Origin: an uncultured beta proteobacterium
GTDB lineage: Bacteria; Pseudomonadota; Gammaproteobacteria; Burkholderiales; Rhodocyclaceae
Assembly (NCBI GenBank): GCA_903932755.1
Contig: CAIZHL010000532.1
Span: 1 to 6,927, forward strand
DNA length: 6,927 bases
Reading direction: 5' to 3'
Shown here: positions 1 through 6,557 of the stretch, in pieces
Position numbering within the stretch: the stretch's first letter is position 1
Layout of the letters: every line of letters starts with the position of its first letter
Translations under genes and position numbers: made by a program
Notes under the pieces: generated by a model
The model's database searches: none
What the model saw: the letters and a program-made list of their open reading frames with translations, nothing else
Told to the model about the DNA's origin: nothing

Positions 1-220
1 CGAGTTCACCACGTTCATTGTGGAATTCCTCGACCGGGATCATGCTTTCCGACTTGAGGCCGGCATTGACGACCACGAAGTTCTGGTCGATGCGGACGAT
101 TTCGGCGGTGATGACTTCACCGGCACGCATTTCCTGGCGCTGGAGGCTTTCTTCGAACAGAGCGGCAAAGCTCTCCATGGGTGAAGCTTGTGAAGCTTCG
201 GCAATAGCTGCAGTAGACAT
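1..220 (-). CDS. rpsA: 30S ribosomal protein S1, N-terminal part (runs off the window)
   Basis: S1 is the large multi-domain RNA-binding protein of the small ribosomal subunit that helps recruit and unfold mRNA. Only the first 73 codons are here; the reading frame stays open to the window edge. Residues 15-27 (MESFAALFEESLQ) match the conserved N-terminal ribosome-anchoring segment (E. coli MTESFAQLFEESL). Residues from about 32 on (GEVITAEIVRID, then NFVVVNAGLKSES) are the first S1 OB-fold repeat. I chose the ATG at 218-220, which adds a 14-residue Ala/Ser-rich leader before Met15. An AAGG lies 11 nt upstream of it, a rather long spacing, whereas the alternative ATG at 176-178 has no Shine-Dalgarno sequence. 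The identification is firm; the exact start is less certain. It follows aroA-cmk after 130 non-coding bases, as in many proteobacteria where cmk precedes rpsA. Confidence 0.96.
   Translation of the reverse strand, partial: MSTAAIAEASQASPMESFAALFEESLQRQEMRAGEVITAEIVRIDQNFVVVNAGLKSESMIPVEEFHNERGEL
182..199. repeat. 9-bp tandem direct repeat in the rpsA 5' coding end
   Basis: Two adjacent 9-bp units, TGAAGCTTG and TGAAGCTTC, differ only in the last base. On the coding strand they fall in the Ala/Ser-rich N-terminal extension of S1 and encode the near-duplicate tripeptides Glu-Ala-Ser and Gln-Ala-Ser. This looks like a small slippage-type duplication in a poorly constrained segment. Confidence 0.5.
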
Positions 221-350
221 TGAGTGAGGGACCTTACGGAGGGATGTCACCGGAGTGACGGGTTGGTTGAGTTTCGCCGCAGTGGCCGGGCGGCCCTTGC
301 GACACCGTTGCTGTGCTGCATTTCGGGTATGACAATTCCTTATACGTGAA
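221..350 (-). promoter_or_regulatory. rpsA leader / cmk-rpsA intergenic region with two small hairpins
   Basis: This 130-bp stretch between the cmk stop and the rpsA start holds no convincing gene. Read on the minus strand, it has two perfect 5-bp inverted repeats: GCCGC...GCGGC at 276-294 with a 9-nt loop, and GTCAC-TCCG-GTGAC at 246-259 with a 4-nt loop. After these come two pyrimidine-rich tracts (UCCCUCC and UCCCUC) on either side of the AAGG that is the only Shine-Dalgarno candidate for rpsA. A TATAAG at 339-344 resembles a -10 box but has no acceptable -35 partner at 16-18 bp. Neither hairpin is followed by a U-run, so no intrinsic terminator is seen and read-through from cmk is expected. 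In E. coli, S1 represses its own translation through a structured leader. A similar role here is inference only. Confidence 0.35.
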
Positions 351-2288
351 TCACAAGGGCTGCTGCCGGACGATCGTCATGACGGCTGCCACTGCCGCTT
401 CGATGTTCATCTCGGTGGTATCCACCAGGTTGGCATCGTCGCATTGCCTGAGGGGAGCCACGCTGCGCTGGGCGTCGCGCGCATCCCGTTCCTGCAAATC
501 CTGTAAAAGGGCGTGCATGTTAGCAGGCATCCCCTTTGCGATCAACTGTTTATGGCGTCTTTCTGCACGGGCGGCGGCCGAGGCCGTCAGAAACACCTTG
601 GCCGCCGCTCCAGGGAAGACCACCGAGCCCATGTCGCGACCGTCCGCGACCAGGCCGGGGAAGCGCCGGTAGGCTCGTTGACGGGCCAGCAGGGCGTTGC
701 GCACGGCCGGCAACGCGGCCACTTTCGAGGCGCCGACGCCGACCTCTTCGGCCCGGATCCCCTCGGTAACATCTTCTCCTGAAAGAAGAATCCGGTCACC
801 CTCGAAATCCGCCGGAAGTTCCCCCGCGAGCGCGGCGACTCCCGCCTCGTCCTCCAGCGCCACCCCGGCCTTCATCGCGGCAAGCGCGGTGAGGCGATAC
901 AGGGCGCCGCTGTCGAGGAAGTGAAAGCCGAGCGTGTTGGCGACCCGCTGTGCAACCGTGCCCTTGCCCGACGCCGAAGGTCCGTCGATGGCGACCACCG
1001 GCGCTGCGATCAAGGCGAACGCATCGAAGAATTCGGGGAAGGTCTTGTTAACGCAGGCCGGATCGTTGATGGTGACCGCTACGCCGCCCAGCGCCGCCAG
1101 CGCGAAGCACATGGCCATGCGATGGTCGTCGTAGGTGTCGATGGCGACACCACCCTGAAAAGTCGGCGGTGGCGAGACGGCGAGCCAATCGCTCCCCTCC
1201 TCCACGATCGCGCCGAGTTTCCTCAATTCCGTCGCCATGGCCGCGATGCGATCGGTTTCCTTGACCCTCCATGATGCGATATTGCGCAGCACGCAGCGGC
1301 CATCGGCAAACAGCGCGGCCACGGCCAGCGTCATCGCCGCATCTGGAATGTGGTTGAGGTCGAGGTCGAAGGCCTTGAGTTTGCCTGTGGCCGGCGCGCG
1401 GGCTTCGATGAAGTTCTCGCCCCATTCGATGCGCGCGCCCATCGCCCGCAGCGCATCGGCGAAACGCACGTCGCCCTGGATGCTGGCGCTGCCCACACCT
1501 TCGACGCGCACCGGGCCGCCGCCGATGGCGCCGGCAGCGAGGAAATACGAGGCCGCCGAGGCATCGCCCTCGACATGCAGTACGCCGGGGCTGCGATAGC
1601 GCTGCCCGGCGGGAATGGTGAACCGCAGCCAGCCGTCGCGCTGCACCTCGACGCCGAAGCGCGCCATCAGGTTCAAGGTGATTTCCACGTAAGGCCGCGA
1701 GATGAGTTCGGTCGTCATCTCGATCACCGCCGCCTCGCCTGCCAGCGGCAGTGCCATCAGGAGTGCGGTGAGGAACTGCGAGGAGACGTCGCCGCGCAAA
1801 CGGATCGGTGCCGCGAGTTTGACCTGCGCCGGATGGATGGCGAGCGGCGGGAAACCCGGATTCCCGGTGTAACGCACATCGGCGCCGATCTGCAGCAGGC
1901 CGTCAACCAGGTCGCCGATCGGCCGCTCGTGCATGCGCGGCACGCCCGACAACCGGTAGTGCCCGCCCGACAAGGCCAGCGCCGCCGTCAGCGGCCTGAT
2001 CGCGGTTCCCGCGTTGCCCATGAAGAGGTCGGCGTCCTTCACCGGGAACACGCCGTCGCAGCCTGTAACACGCCAGGCATTGCCGCCCAGCGCCGTAACG
2101 CCAACGCCGACTTTTTGCAGAGCCTCAAGCATTACGCGCGTGTCATCGGAGTCGAGCAGGTCGCGGATTTCGGTCGTGCCTTGCGCCACTGCCGCCAGGA
2201 GCAGCATGCGGTTGGAAATGCTTTTGGAACCCGGCAGGCGGACGGTGCCGGCGGCCCGCGTCAAAGCGGGCAAGGTCAGGCTGTCCAT
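351..2288 (-). CDS. aroA-cmk: Bifunctional EPSP synthase / cytidylate kinase fusion (AroA-Cmk)
   Basis: This 645-residue protein joins two cytoplasmic enzymes. Residues 1 to about 428 are 3-phosphoshikimate 1-carboxyvinyltransferase, which transfers enolpyruvate from PEP to shikimate-3-phosphate. Visible active-site motifs are PGSKSISNR (19-27, with K22, S23 and R27), the class [10 protein letters not shown] loop (91-99), S169-S170-Q171, NHIPDAAMT with D316, RVKETDR (341-347), DDHR (387-390) and K415. From about residue 430 follows CMP/dCMP kinase, with P-loop GPSASGKGT (436-444), DSGALYR (459-465), DGRDMG (549-554) and a C-terminal [10 protein letters not shown] segment. The junction [13 protein letters not shown] has no linker, no stop and no Shine-Dalgarno sequence for a separate cmk start. 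The ATG at 2286-2288 starts just before the conserved AroA N-terminus and shares one base with the tyrA stop (TGATG), which suggests translational coupling. The reading frame is open for 62 more codons upstream, but that part only shadows tyrA. AroA-Cmk fusions are annotated in other betaproteobacteria. Confidence 0.96.
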   Translation of the reverse strand: MDSLTLPALTRAAGTVRLPGSKSISNRMLLLAAVAQGTTEIRDLLDSDDTRVMLEALQKVGVGVTALGGNAWRVTGCDGVFPVKDADLFMGNAGTAIRPLTAALALSGGHYRLSGVPRMHERPIGDLVDGLLQIGADVRYTGNPGFPPLAIHPAQVKLAAPIRLRGDVSSQFLTALLMALPLAGEAAVIEMTTELISRPYVEITLNLMARFGVEVQRDGWLRFTIPAGQRYRSPGVLHVEGDASAASYFLAAGAIGGGPVRVEGVGSASIQGDVRFADALRAMGARIEWGENFIEARAPATGKLKAFDLDLNHIPDAAMTLAVAALFADGRCVLRNIASWRVKETDRIAAMATELRKLGAIVEEGSDWLAVSPPPTFQGGVAIDTYDDHRMAMCFALAALGGVAVTINDPACVNKTFPEFFDAFALIAAPVVAIDGPSASGKGTVAQRVANTLGFHFLDSGALYRLTALAAMKAGVALEDEAGVAALAGELPADFEGDRILLSGEDVTEGIRAEEVGVGASKVAALPAVRNALLARQRAYRRFPGLVADGRDMGSVVFPGAAAKVFLTASAAARAERRHKQLIAKGMPANMHALLQDLQERDARDAQRSVAPLRQCDDANLVDTTEMNIEAAVAAVMTIVRQQPL

Positions 2289-3181
2289 CACTCGCCCGGC
2301 GGCAGCAGCGAATCGAGCCAGGCGTCGCGTCGCTCGCGGGCAGTGCTGAACATCGACTCGAGGCCAGCCGCATCGGCCCCGGCAAGCAGCACACGCGTGC
2401 GCATCAACTCGACCATGTAGGCGTCGAGTTCCTGCAACAGGGCATGACGGTTGGCGACGCAGATGTCGCGCCACATTTCCGGATGGCTGCTGGCGATGCG
2501 CGTGAAATCGCGAAAGCCGCCCGCGGCCAAACCGAACAGTTGATCCGAATTGGGGCGCTGGGCGAAGTCGTGCACCAGAGCGAAAGCCAGCAGGTGCGGC
2601 AGGTGGCTGACGGCGGCAAAGACGCGGTCATGCTCGTCCGCGGCGAGTTGCGACAGCTTCGCGCCGCAAAGCTCCCAGACCGCGCGCACCGCCTTGACGT
2701 CGGCGGCGGAGTTTTCCGGCAGAGGTGTCAGCACCACGCGCTTATCGACGTAGAGGTCGGCTTGCGCCGCCGCCACGCCGCTCTTTTCGGCGCCGGCAAT
2801 CGGATGGCCGGGAACGAACTGCCCGATCTTGTCGCCGAACGCAACGCGTGCCGCCGCGACCACGTCGGACTTGGTGCTGCCGCCGTCGGTGACGATGGTG
2901 TGTGGCTGCAGGTGCGGCGCCAGTGCCTGCATCACCGCCGGCATCTGCCCCACCGGCATGCCCAGCAGCACCAGGTCGGCACCGTCCAGAGCGGAGGCCC
3001 AATCGGTCGCGATGGCATCGATCACGCCTAGTTGCAAGGCCTGTTCCAGCGGAGCGCGGGTGCGTCCCAGGCCTACCACCTGCAAGTCGCGCCGTAGCGC
3101 CAGCGCCGACTTCTTGAGCGCAAGCGCGAAGGAACCGCCGATCAACCCGACGCCGCAGATGACGACCCTGCTTTGCGCCAT
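2288..3181 (-). CDS. tyrA: Prephenate (or arogenate) dehydrogenase, TyrA family
   Basis: This 297-residue cytoplasmic enzyme oxidatively decarboxylates prephenate to 4-hydroxyphenylpyruvate in tyrosine synthesis; some relatives also accept arogenate. The N-terminal Rossmann domain has GVGLIGGS (10-17). Further conserved sites are TDGGSTK (98-104, S102), [12 protein letters not shown] (124-135, H126, the catalytic histidine position), the helical-domain VSHLPH (191-196, H193) and GGFRDFTR (221-228, R224/R228). Length is typical of a stand-alone TyrA with no fused chorismate mutase and no evident ACT domain. The second beta strand ends VVGLGRT (35-41), without the acidic residue typical of strict NAD+ enzymes, so NADP+ use is possible. 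The ATG at 3179-3181 shares a base with the hisC stop. There is little Shine-Dalgarno sequence, so translation is probably coupled to hisC. Substrate preference cannot be settled from sequence. Confidence 0.95.
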   Translation of the reverse strand: MAQSRVVICGVGLIGGSFALALKKSALALRRDLQVVGLGRTRAPLEQALQLGVIDAIATDWASALDGADLVLLGMPVGQMPAVMQALAPHLQPHTIVTDGGSTKSDVVAAARVAFGDKIGQFVPGHPIAGAEKSGVAAAQADLYVDKRVVLTPLPENSAADVKAVRAVWELCGAKLSQLAADEHDRVFAAVSHLPHLLAFALVHDFAQRPNSDQLFGLAAGGFRDFTRIASSHPEMWRDICVANRHALLQELDAYMVELMRTRVLLAGADAAGLESMFSTARERRDAWLDSLLPPGE

Positions 3182-4269
3182 CAGAGGGATTTTTCCAATG
3201 CGTCGAGAAAGCGCGCGTTCTCGGCTTCGAGGCCGATGGTTACCCGCAGGTGGTTCGGCATTCCGTAGCCGCCGATCGGGCGCACGATCACGCCCTGCTT
3301 GAGGAGCTTGCCATTGACGGTTGCGGTATCGGCCACCTCGAAGGTGACGAAGTTGCCGTGCGACGGAATGTGCGCCAGTCCGAGTCGCTTGAGTCCGGCG
3401 AGGATCTGTTCCATGCCATTGCGGTTCGATTCATAGCTGCGGGCGAGGAACTCGTGGTCGTTGAGCGCGGCGATGGCGCCGGCCAGGGCCAGGTTATTCA
3501 CATTGAAGGGTTGCCGCACCCGGTTCAGCAGGTCGATCATCTCGGGACGGCCGATGCCGTAGCCGACGCGCAATCCGGCCAGGCCGTAGATCTTGGAAAA
3601 GGTGCGCACCACCAGCAGGTTGGGAAAATCCTTGATCCAGGCCACCGTGTCGGCACGATCGGCGGGAGCGAGGTACTCGGTATAGGCTTCGTCGAGCACG
3701 ACGCATATGTGCGAAGGAATCTTCTCGATGAAGGCACGCACCTCGGCCTGCGGCAGGAAGTTGCCGGTCGGATTGTTCGGGTTGGCGATCCAGACCACAT
3801 GGGTGTCGGAACGAATCGCGGCGAGCATGGCGGCCGGATCGTGACCGTAGTTCTTCGCCGCGGCGGCAATGCATTCGGCGCCGGCCGACATCGAGGCCAG
3901 CGGATAGACGGCGAAGGCATGCTTCGAAAACACGGCGGAACGGCCCGGCGCGAGGAAGACGCGGGCAGCCAGGTCGAGCACGTCGTTGGAGCCGTTGCCC
4001 AGTACCACCTGTTCCTGGGCCACGCCGTGGCGTTCGGCAATTGCCGCAATCAGGTCGAACTGGTCGGGATAGCGCTCGATCCCGGCAAGCGCCGCTTCGA
4101 CCGCCTGGCGCGCCTTCGGGCTCATGCCGAGCGGATTCTCGTTGGAGGCCAGCTTGACGATCTTCTCCACCGGGATGCTCATCTGGCGGGCCAGTTCGGT
4201 GATCGGCTTGCCGGGGATGTAGGGAGAAATGGCGCGAACGTAGGACGGTGCCTGCTCAACAATGCTCAT
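3181..4269 (-). CDS. hisC: Histidinol-phosphate / aromatic aminotransferase (HisC family)
   Basis: This 362-residue fold-type I, PLP-dependent class I/II aminotransferase is of usual length for HisC. Visible PLP-site features are SNENPLG (42-48), GNGSND (91-96), NPNNPTG (163-169), LDEAYTEY (192-199, with D193 and Y196), the TFSKIYGLAGLRVGY segment with Schiff-base K226 and phosphate-binding R234, and a C-terminal LRVTIG with the substrate-binding arginine. HisC normally makes histidinol phosphate from imidazole-acetol phosphate. No other histidine gene is present, and it lies between pheA and tyrA. In the comparable gammaproteobacterial and betaproteobacterial clusters, this gene is regarded as a second HisC-type enzyme acting as a broad aromatic aminotransferase on phenylpyruvate, hydroxyphenylpyruvate or prephenate. 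I infer that role here. The ATG at 4267-4269 is supported by a good Shine-Dalgarno sequence. Confidence 0.94.
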   Translation of the reverse strand: MSIVEQAPSYVRAISPYIPGKPITELARQMSIPVEKIVKLASNENPLGMSPKARQAVEAALAGIERYPDQFDLIAAIAERHGVAQEQVVLGNGSNDVLDLAARVFLAPGRSAVFSKHAFAVYPLASMSAGAECIAAAAKNYGHDPAAMLAAIRSDTHVVWIANPNNPTGNFLPQAEVRAFIEKIPSHICVVLDEAYTEYLAPADRADTVAWIKDFPNLLVVRTFSKIYGLAGLRVGYGIGRPEMIDLLNRVRQPFNVNNLALAGAIAALNDHEFLARSYESNRNGMEQILAGLKRLGLAHIPSHGNFVTFEVADTATVNGKLLKQGVIVRPIGGYGMPNHLRVTIGLEAENARFLDALEKSL

Positions 4270-4275
4270 GCGTGT

Positions 4276-4283
4276 ACCTTTCT
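4276..4283 (-). promoter_or_regulatory. hisC ribosome binding site
   Basis: The mRNA reads AGAAAGGT here, with AAGG 7 nt before the hisC ATG at 4269. It overlaps the last two bases of the pheA stop TAG (4282-4284). This is the clearest Shine-Dalgarno sequence in the window, and it supports independent or re-initiating translation of hisC, unlike the directly overlapping tyrA and aroA-cmk starts. Confidence 0.75.
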
Positions 4284-5364
4284 AATAGACCGCCTTGGGA
4301 TAGGAGCCCAGCAACTTGACGAAGCCGGCCCGCCCGCGCAGTTCCTCAAGGGCACGGGCGACCGTGGGCTCGCTGCGATGACCTTCGATGTCGATGTAGA
4401 ACACGTATTCCCAGCGGCTGCCGCCGAATCCTCGCGCCGGGCGCGATTCGAGCCGGCTCATGGAGACGCCATTGTCGGCGAAGGGTGCCAGCAACTGGTA
4501 GAGCCCGCCCGGCCGGTTCTGCGCCGAGCACACCAGCGAGGTGCGGTCCGAACCCGAAGGCCCCGCATCGTGTCCGGCGACTACGGCAAAACGCGTGGTG
4601 TTATTGGGATCGTCCTCGATGTTGGCGGCGATTATGTTCAGGCCGTACAGTTCGGCTGCGGCATCGCCCGCAATGGCTGCCGTTCCCGCCTCGGCGGCCG
4701 CCAAGCGCGCCGCTTCGGCATTGCTCGCGACGGGAACGCGCTGCACCTGCGGCAGATTGCGATTCAGCCACTCGTGGCACTGCGCCAGGGACTGCGCATG
4801 GGAATAGATGCGGGTGACGCCTTCGGCACTGCCACCCTGCCCCATCAGCTTGTGATGGATCGGCAGGTTGATCTCGCCGCAGATCTGCAAGGGCGAGGAC
4901 AGCAGGAGGTCGAGCGAGCGCCCGATGGCGCCCTCGGTCGAATTCTCCAGCGGCACCACGCCGTAATCCGCATTTCCGGCTTCAACGGCGCGGAATACGT
5001 CATCGATGCCCGGGCAGGCCCGCAACGTCGGCGCGCCACCGAAATGCTTGCGTGCGGCCGATTCGGAATAGGTGCCGGCCGGACCGAGGTAGGCAATGGT
5101 CAGCGGCTGTTCCAGCGCCAGGCAGGCCGACATGACCTCGCGCACGATGCGCTGGGCCGCCTCGGCGGACAGCGGACCGGGATTTTTCTCGGCGATGCGG
5201 CGCAGCACCTGCGCTTCGCGTTCCGGCCGGTAGATGTTGCCCTGCTTGATCTCGCCGATGCGATGGGCCAGCTTGGCGCGCTCGTTGATCAGGCGCAGCA
5301 GTTCGCCATCGATCGCATCGATTCCGTCGCGCAGGCTCCCCAGCTCTTGCGAGTCATCCGCCAC
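4282..5364 (-). CDS. pheA: Bifunctional chorismate mutase / prephenate dehydratase (P-protein)
   Basis: This 360-residue cytoplasmic enzyme converts chorismate to prephenate and then to phenylpyruvate. Residues 1 to about 86 form an AroQ-type chorismate mutase helix bundle, with R12, R29, K40, R49 and E50 at the expected active-site places. The dehydratase domain starts at LTIAYLGPAGTYSE (88-101) and contains VPLENSTEGAIG (137-148), the SHAQSLAQC segment (188-196) and the catalytic NTTRF motif (255-259). A C-terminal ACT domain (about 274-360) has the GGLYQLL segment (286-292) and ESRP (306-309), the regions that bind phenylalanine in homologues, so feedback inhibition is expected. I chose the GTG at 5362-5364: it lies 8 nt after a GGAG inside the serA end and just before a normal P-protein N-terminus. 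It starts 2 nt after serA and ends 12 nt before hisC. Confidence 0.97.
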   Translation of the reverse strand: MADDSQELGSLRDGIDAIDGELLRLINERAKLAHRIGEIKQGNIYRPEREAQVLRRIAEKNPGPLSAEAAQRIVREVMSACLALEQPLTIAYLGPAGTYSESAARKHFGGAPTLRACPGIDDVFRAVEAGNADYGVVPLENSTEGAIGRSLDLLLSSPLQICGEINLPIHHKLMGQGGSAEGVTRIYSHAQSLAQCHEWLNRNLPQVQRVPVASNAEAARLAAAEAGTAAIAGDAAAELYGLNIIAANIEDDPNNTTRFAVVAGHDAGPSGSDRTSLVCSAQNRPGGLYQLLAPFADNGVSMSRLESRPARGFGGSRWEYVFYIDIEGHRSEPTVARALEELRGRAGFVKLLGSYPKAVY

Positions 5365-5366
5365 CC

Positions 5367-6557
5367 TCAGCTCTCCAGGGGCAGGTACCGAACCGCAAGC
5401 ACGCCTTCGATGCCGGCAATGGCGTCGATCGCGCCCTGCTTGACCTGGCTATCGACGTCTAGCAGCGTGTAGGCCATCTCGCCGCGCGACTTGTTCACCA
5501 TGTTATGGATGTTCAGTCCGGCATTGGCCATTGCGGTGGATATCTGGCCGAGCATGTTGGGCACGTTGGAATTGGCGACGGCGAGCCGGAAATTCGACTC
5601 GCGCGGCATCGAGACATTGGGAAAATTCACCGCGTTCTGGATGTTGCCGTGCTCCATGAACTCGCGCAACTGGTCCGCGACCATGATGGCGCAATTCTCT
5701 TCCGCCTCGCGGGTCGAGGCGCCGAGATGCGGCAGCGCAATGACTTTCGGGTGGTTGTTGACATGGGGACTCGGGAAATCGCAGACGTAGCATCCGAGCT
5801 TCTTCGACTCCAGCGCGGCAAGCACCGCCGCCTCGTCAACCACACCTTCGCGCGAGAAATTCAGCAGCACCGCGTCATGTTTGGTGTGCGCCAGCATCTC
5901 GGCGCCGATCATATTGCGCGTGGCATCGACCAGCGGCACGTGCATGGAAACAAAATCGGCGTTCTTCAGCACTTCGGCCACGCTATTGGCCTTTTTCACC
6001 TGTGACGGCAGGCTCCAGGCGGCGTCGACGGTGATTTCCGGATCGTAGCCCAGCACGTTCATGCCCAGCTTGATCGCCACGTCGGCCACCAGGCAGCCGA
6101 TCTTGCCCAGCCCGATGACGCCCAGGGTATGGCCGGCAAGTTCGTAGCCGGCGAAATTCTTCTTGCCGTCCTCGACCTTCTTCTCCATGTCGGGATCTTT
6201 CGGCTCCAGCGCCGAAACGAAGGTCATGGCGCCGCCGATGTTGCGCGCGGCCAGCAGCATGCCGGCCACCACGAGTTCCTTGACCGCATTGGCATTGGCG
6301 CCGGGGGCATTGAATACCGGAACGCCGCGCGCCGACATGGCCTTGACGGGGATGTTGTTGGTACCCGCGCCGGCACGGCCGATGGCCCGCACGGATGCGG
6401 GGATGTCCATCTTGTGCATGTCGGCCGAACGGACCATGATCGCGTCCGGACTGGCAATGTCCTTGCCGACCTGATAACGCTCCGCCGGCAGGCGCTTGAG
6501 CCCGTTCTGCGAGATCTGGTTGAGGATCAGGACGCTGATCGGCTTGGCCATGCTCAT
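5367..6557 (-). CDS. serA: D-3-phosphoglycerate dehydrogenase, short form with ACT domain
   Basis: This 396-residue NAD-dependent enzyme would oxidise 3-phosphoglycerate to 3-phosphohydroxypyruvate, the first step of serine synthesis, directly before SerC. Domain order is typical of the D-2-hydroxyacid dehydrogenase family. A split substrate domain carries RAGAGTNNI (61-69); the Rossmann domain has GLGKIG (149-154) and a following acidic D172 suited to NAD+; the catalytic region has [10 protein letters not shown] (233-242, R236) and PHLGAST (276-282, H277); a C-terminal ACT domain spans about 322-396. N331 and N349 align with two of the E. coli serine-binding asparagines, while the E. coli His344 position is N329. 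The usual Glu of the Arg-Glu-His triad is not obvious: the aligned stretch reads CDFPSPHV (259-266). I chose the ATG at 6555-6557 because a GAGG lies 8 nt upstream; the ATG at 6549-6551 is an alternative. Other family members (2-hydroxyacid or erythronate-4-phosphate dehydrogenases) are less likely given the serC neighbour and ACT domain. Confidence 0.92.
   Translation of the reverse strand: MSMAKPISVLILNQISQNGLKRLPAERYQVGKDIASPDAIMVRSADMHKMDIPASVRAIGRAGAGTNNIPVKAMSARGVPVFNAPGANANAVKELVVAGMLLAARNIGGAMTFVSALEPKDPDMEKKVEDGKKNFAGYELAGHTLGVIGLGKIGCLVADVAIKLGMNVLGYDPEITVDAAWSLPSQVKKANSVAEVLKNADFVSMHVPLVDATRNMIGAEMLAHTKHDAVLLNFSREGVVDEAAVLAALESKKLGCYVCDFPSPHVNNHPKVIALPHLGASTREAEENCAIMVADQLREFMEHGNIQNAVNFPNVSMPRESNFRLAVANSNVPNMLGQISTAMANAGLNIHNMVNKSRGEMAYTLLDVDSQVKQGAIDAIAGIEGVLAVRYLPLES
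5371..5376 (-). promoter_or_regulatory. pheA ribosome binding site within serA
   Basis: The mRNA reads GGAGAG in the last codons of serA. GGAG ends 8 nt before the pheA GTG start (5364), an ideal spacing. It supports a GTG start for pheA despite the lack of a nearby ATG, and implies that ribosomes finishing serA overlap the initiation site. Confidence 0.65.

Noticed and set aside
246..294. A possible rho-independent terminator between cmk and rpsA.
   Set aside because: The two inverted repeats are only 5 bp each and neither is followed by a U-run on the minus strand, nor by a usable T-run on the plus strand.
339..344. A TATAAG on the minus strand as a possible -10 box of an rpsA promoter.
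   Set aside because: No reasonable -35 hexamer is found 16-18 bp upstream (GGCAGC and neighbours), so I do not call a promoter. It is mentioned only within the leader entry.
313..672. A 119-codon plus-strand open frame starting in the cmk-rpsA gap.
   Set aside because: Most of it is opposite the conserved Cmk C-terminus. No Shine-Dalgarno sequence or recognisable product was seen.
1350..2420. A 356-codon open frame on the plus strand, opposite aroA.
   Set aside because: It is codon-register antisense to aroA and has the same artefact explanation. There is no recognisable domain, and the sense strand encodes a full EPSP synthase with all motifs.
2289..2474. A 62-codon upstream extension of the aroA-cmk frame.
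   Set aside because: It overlaps the well-conserved TyrA C-terminus in another frame, is Arg/Cys-rich and unlike any AroA. The conserved AroA start is at 2288.
3250..5472. A 740-codon open frame on the plus strand, opposite hisC and pheA.
   Set aside because: It is in exact codon register with the antisense of both hisC and pheA (their 12-nt gap keeps the register), so stops would require TTA, CTA or TCA codons in those genes, which GC-rich genomes rarely use. The predicted protein has no recognisable domain, is rich in Gly/Arg/His/Gln, and ends soon after entering serA, where the register changes.
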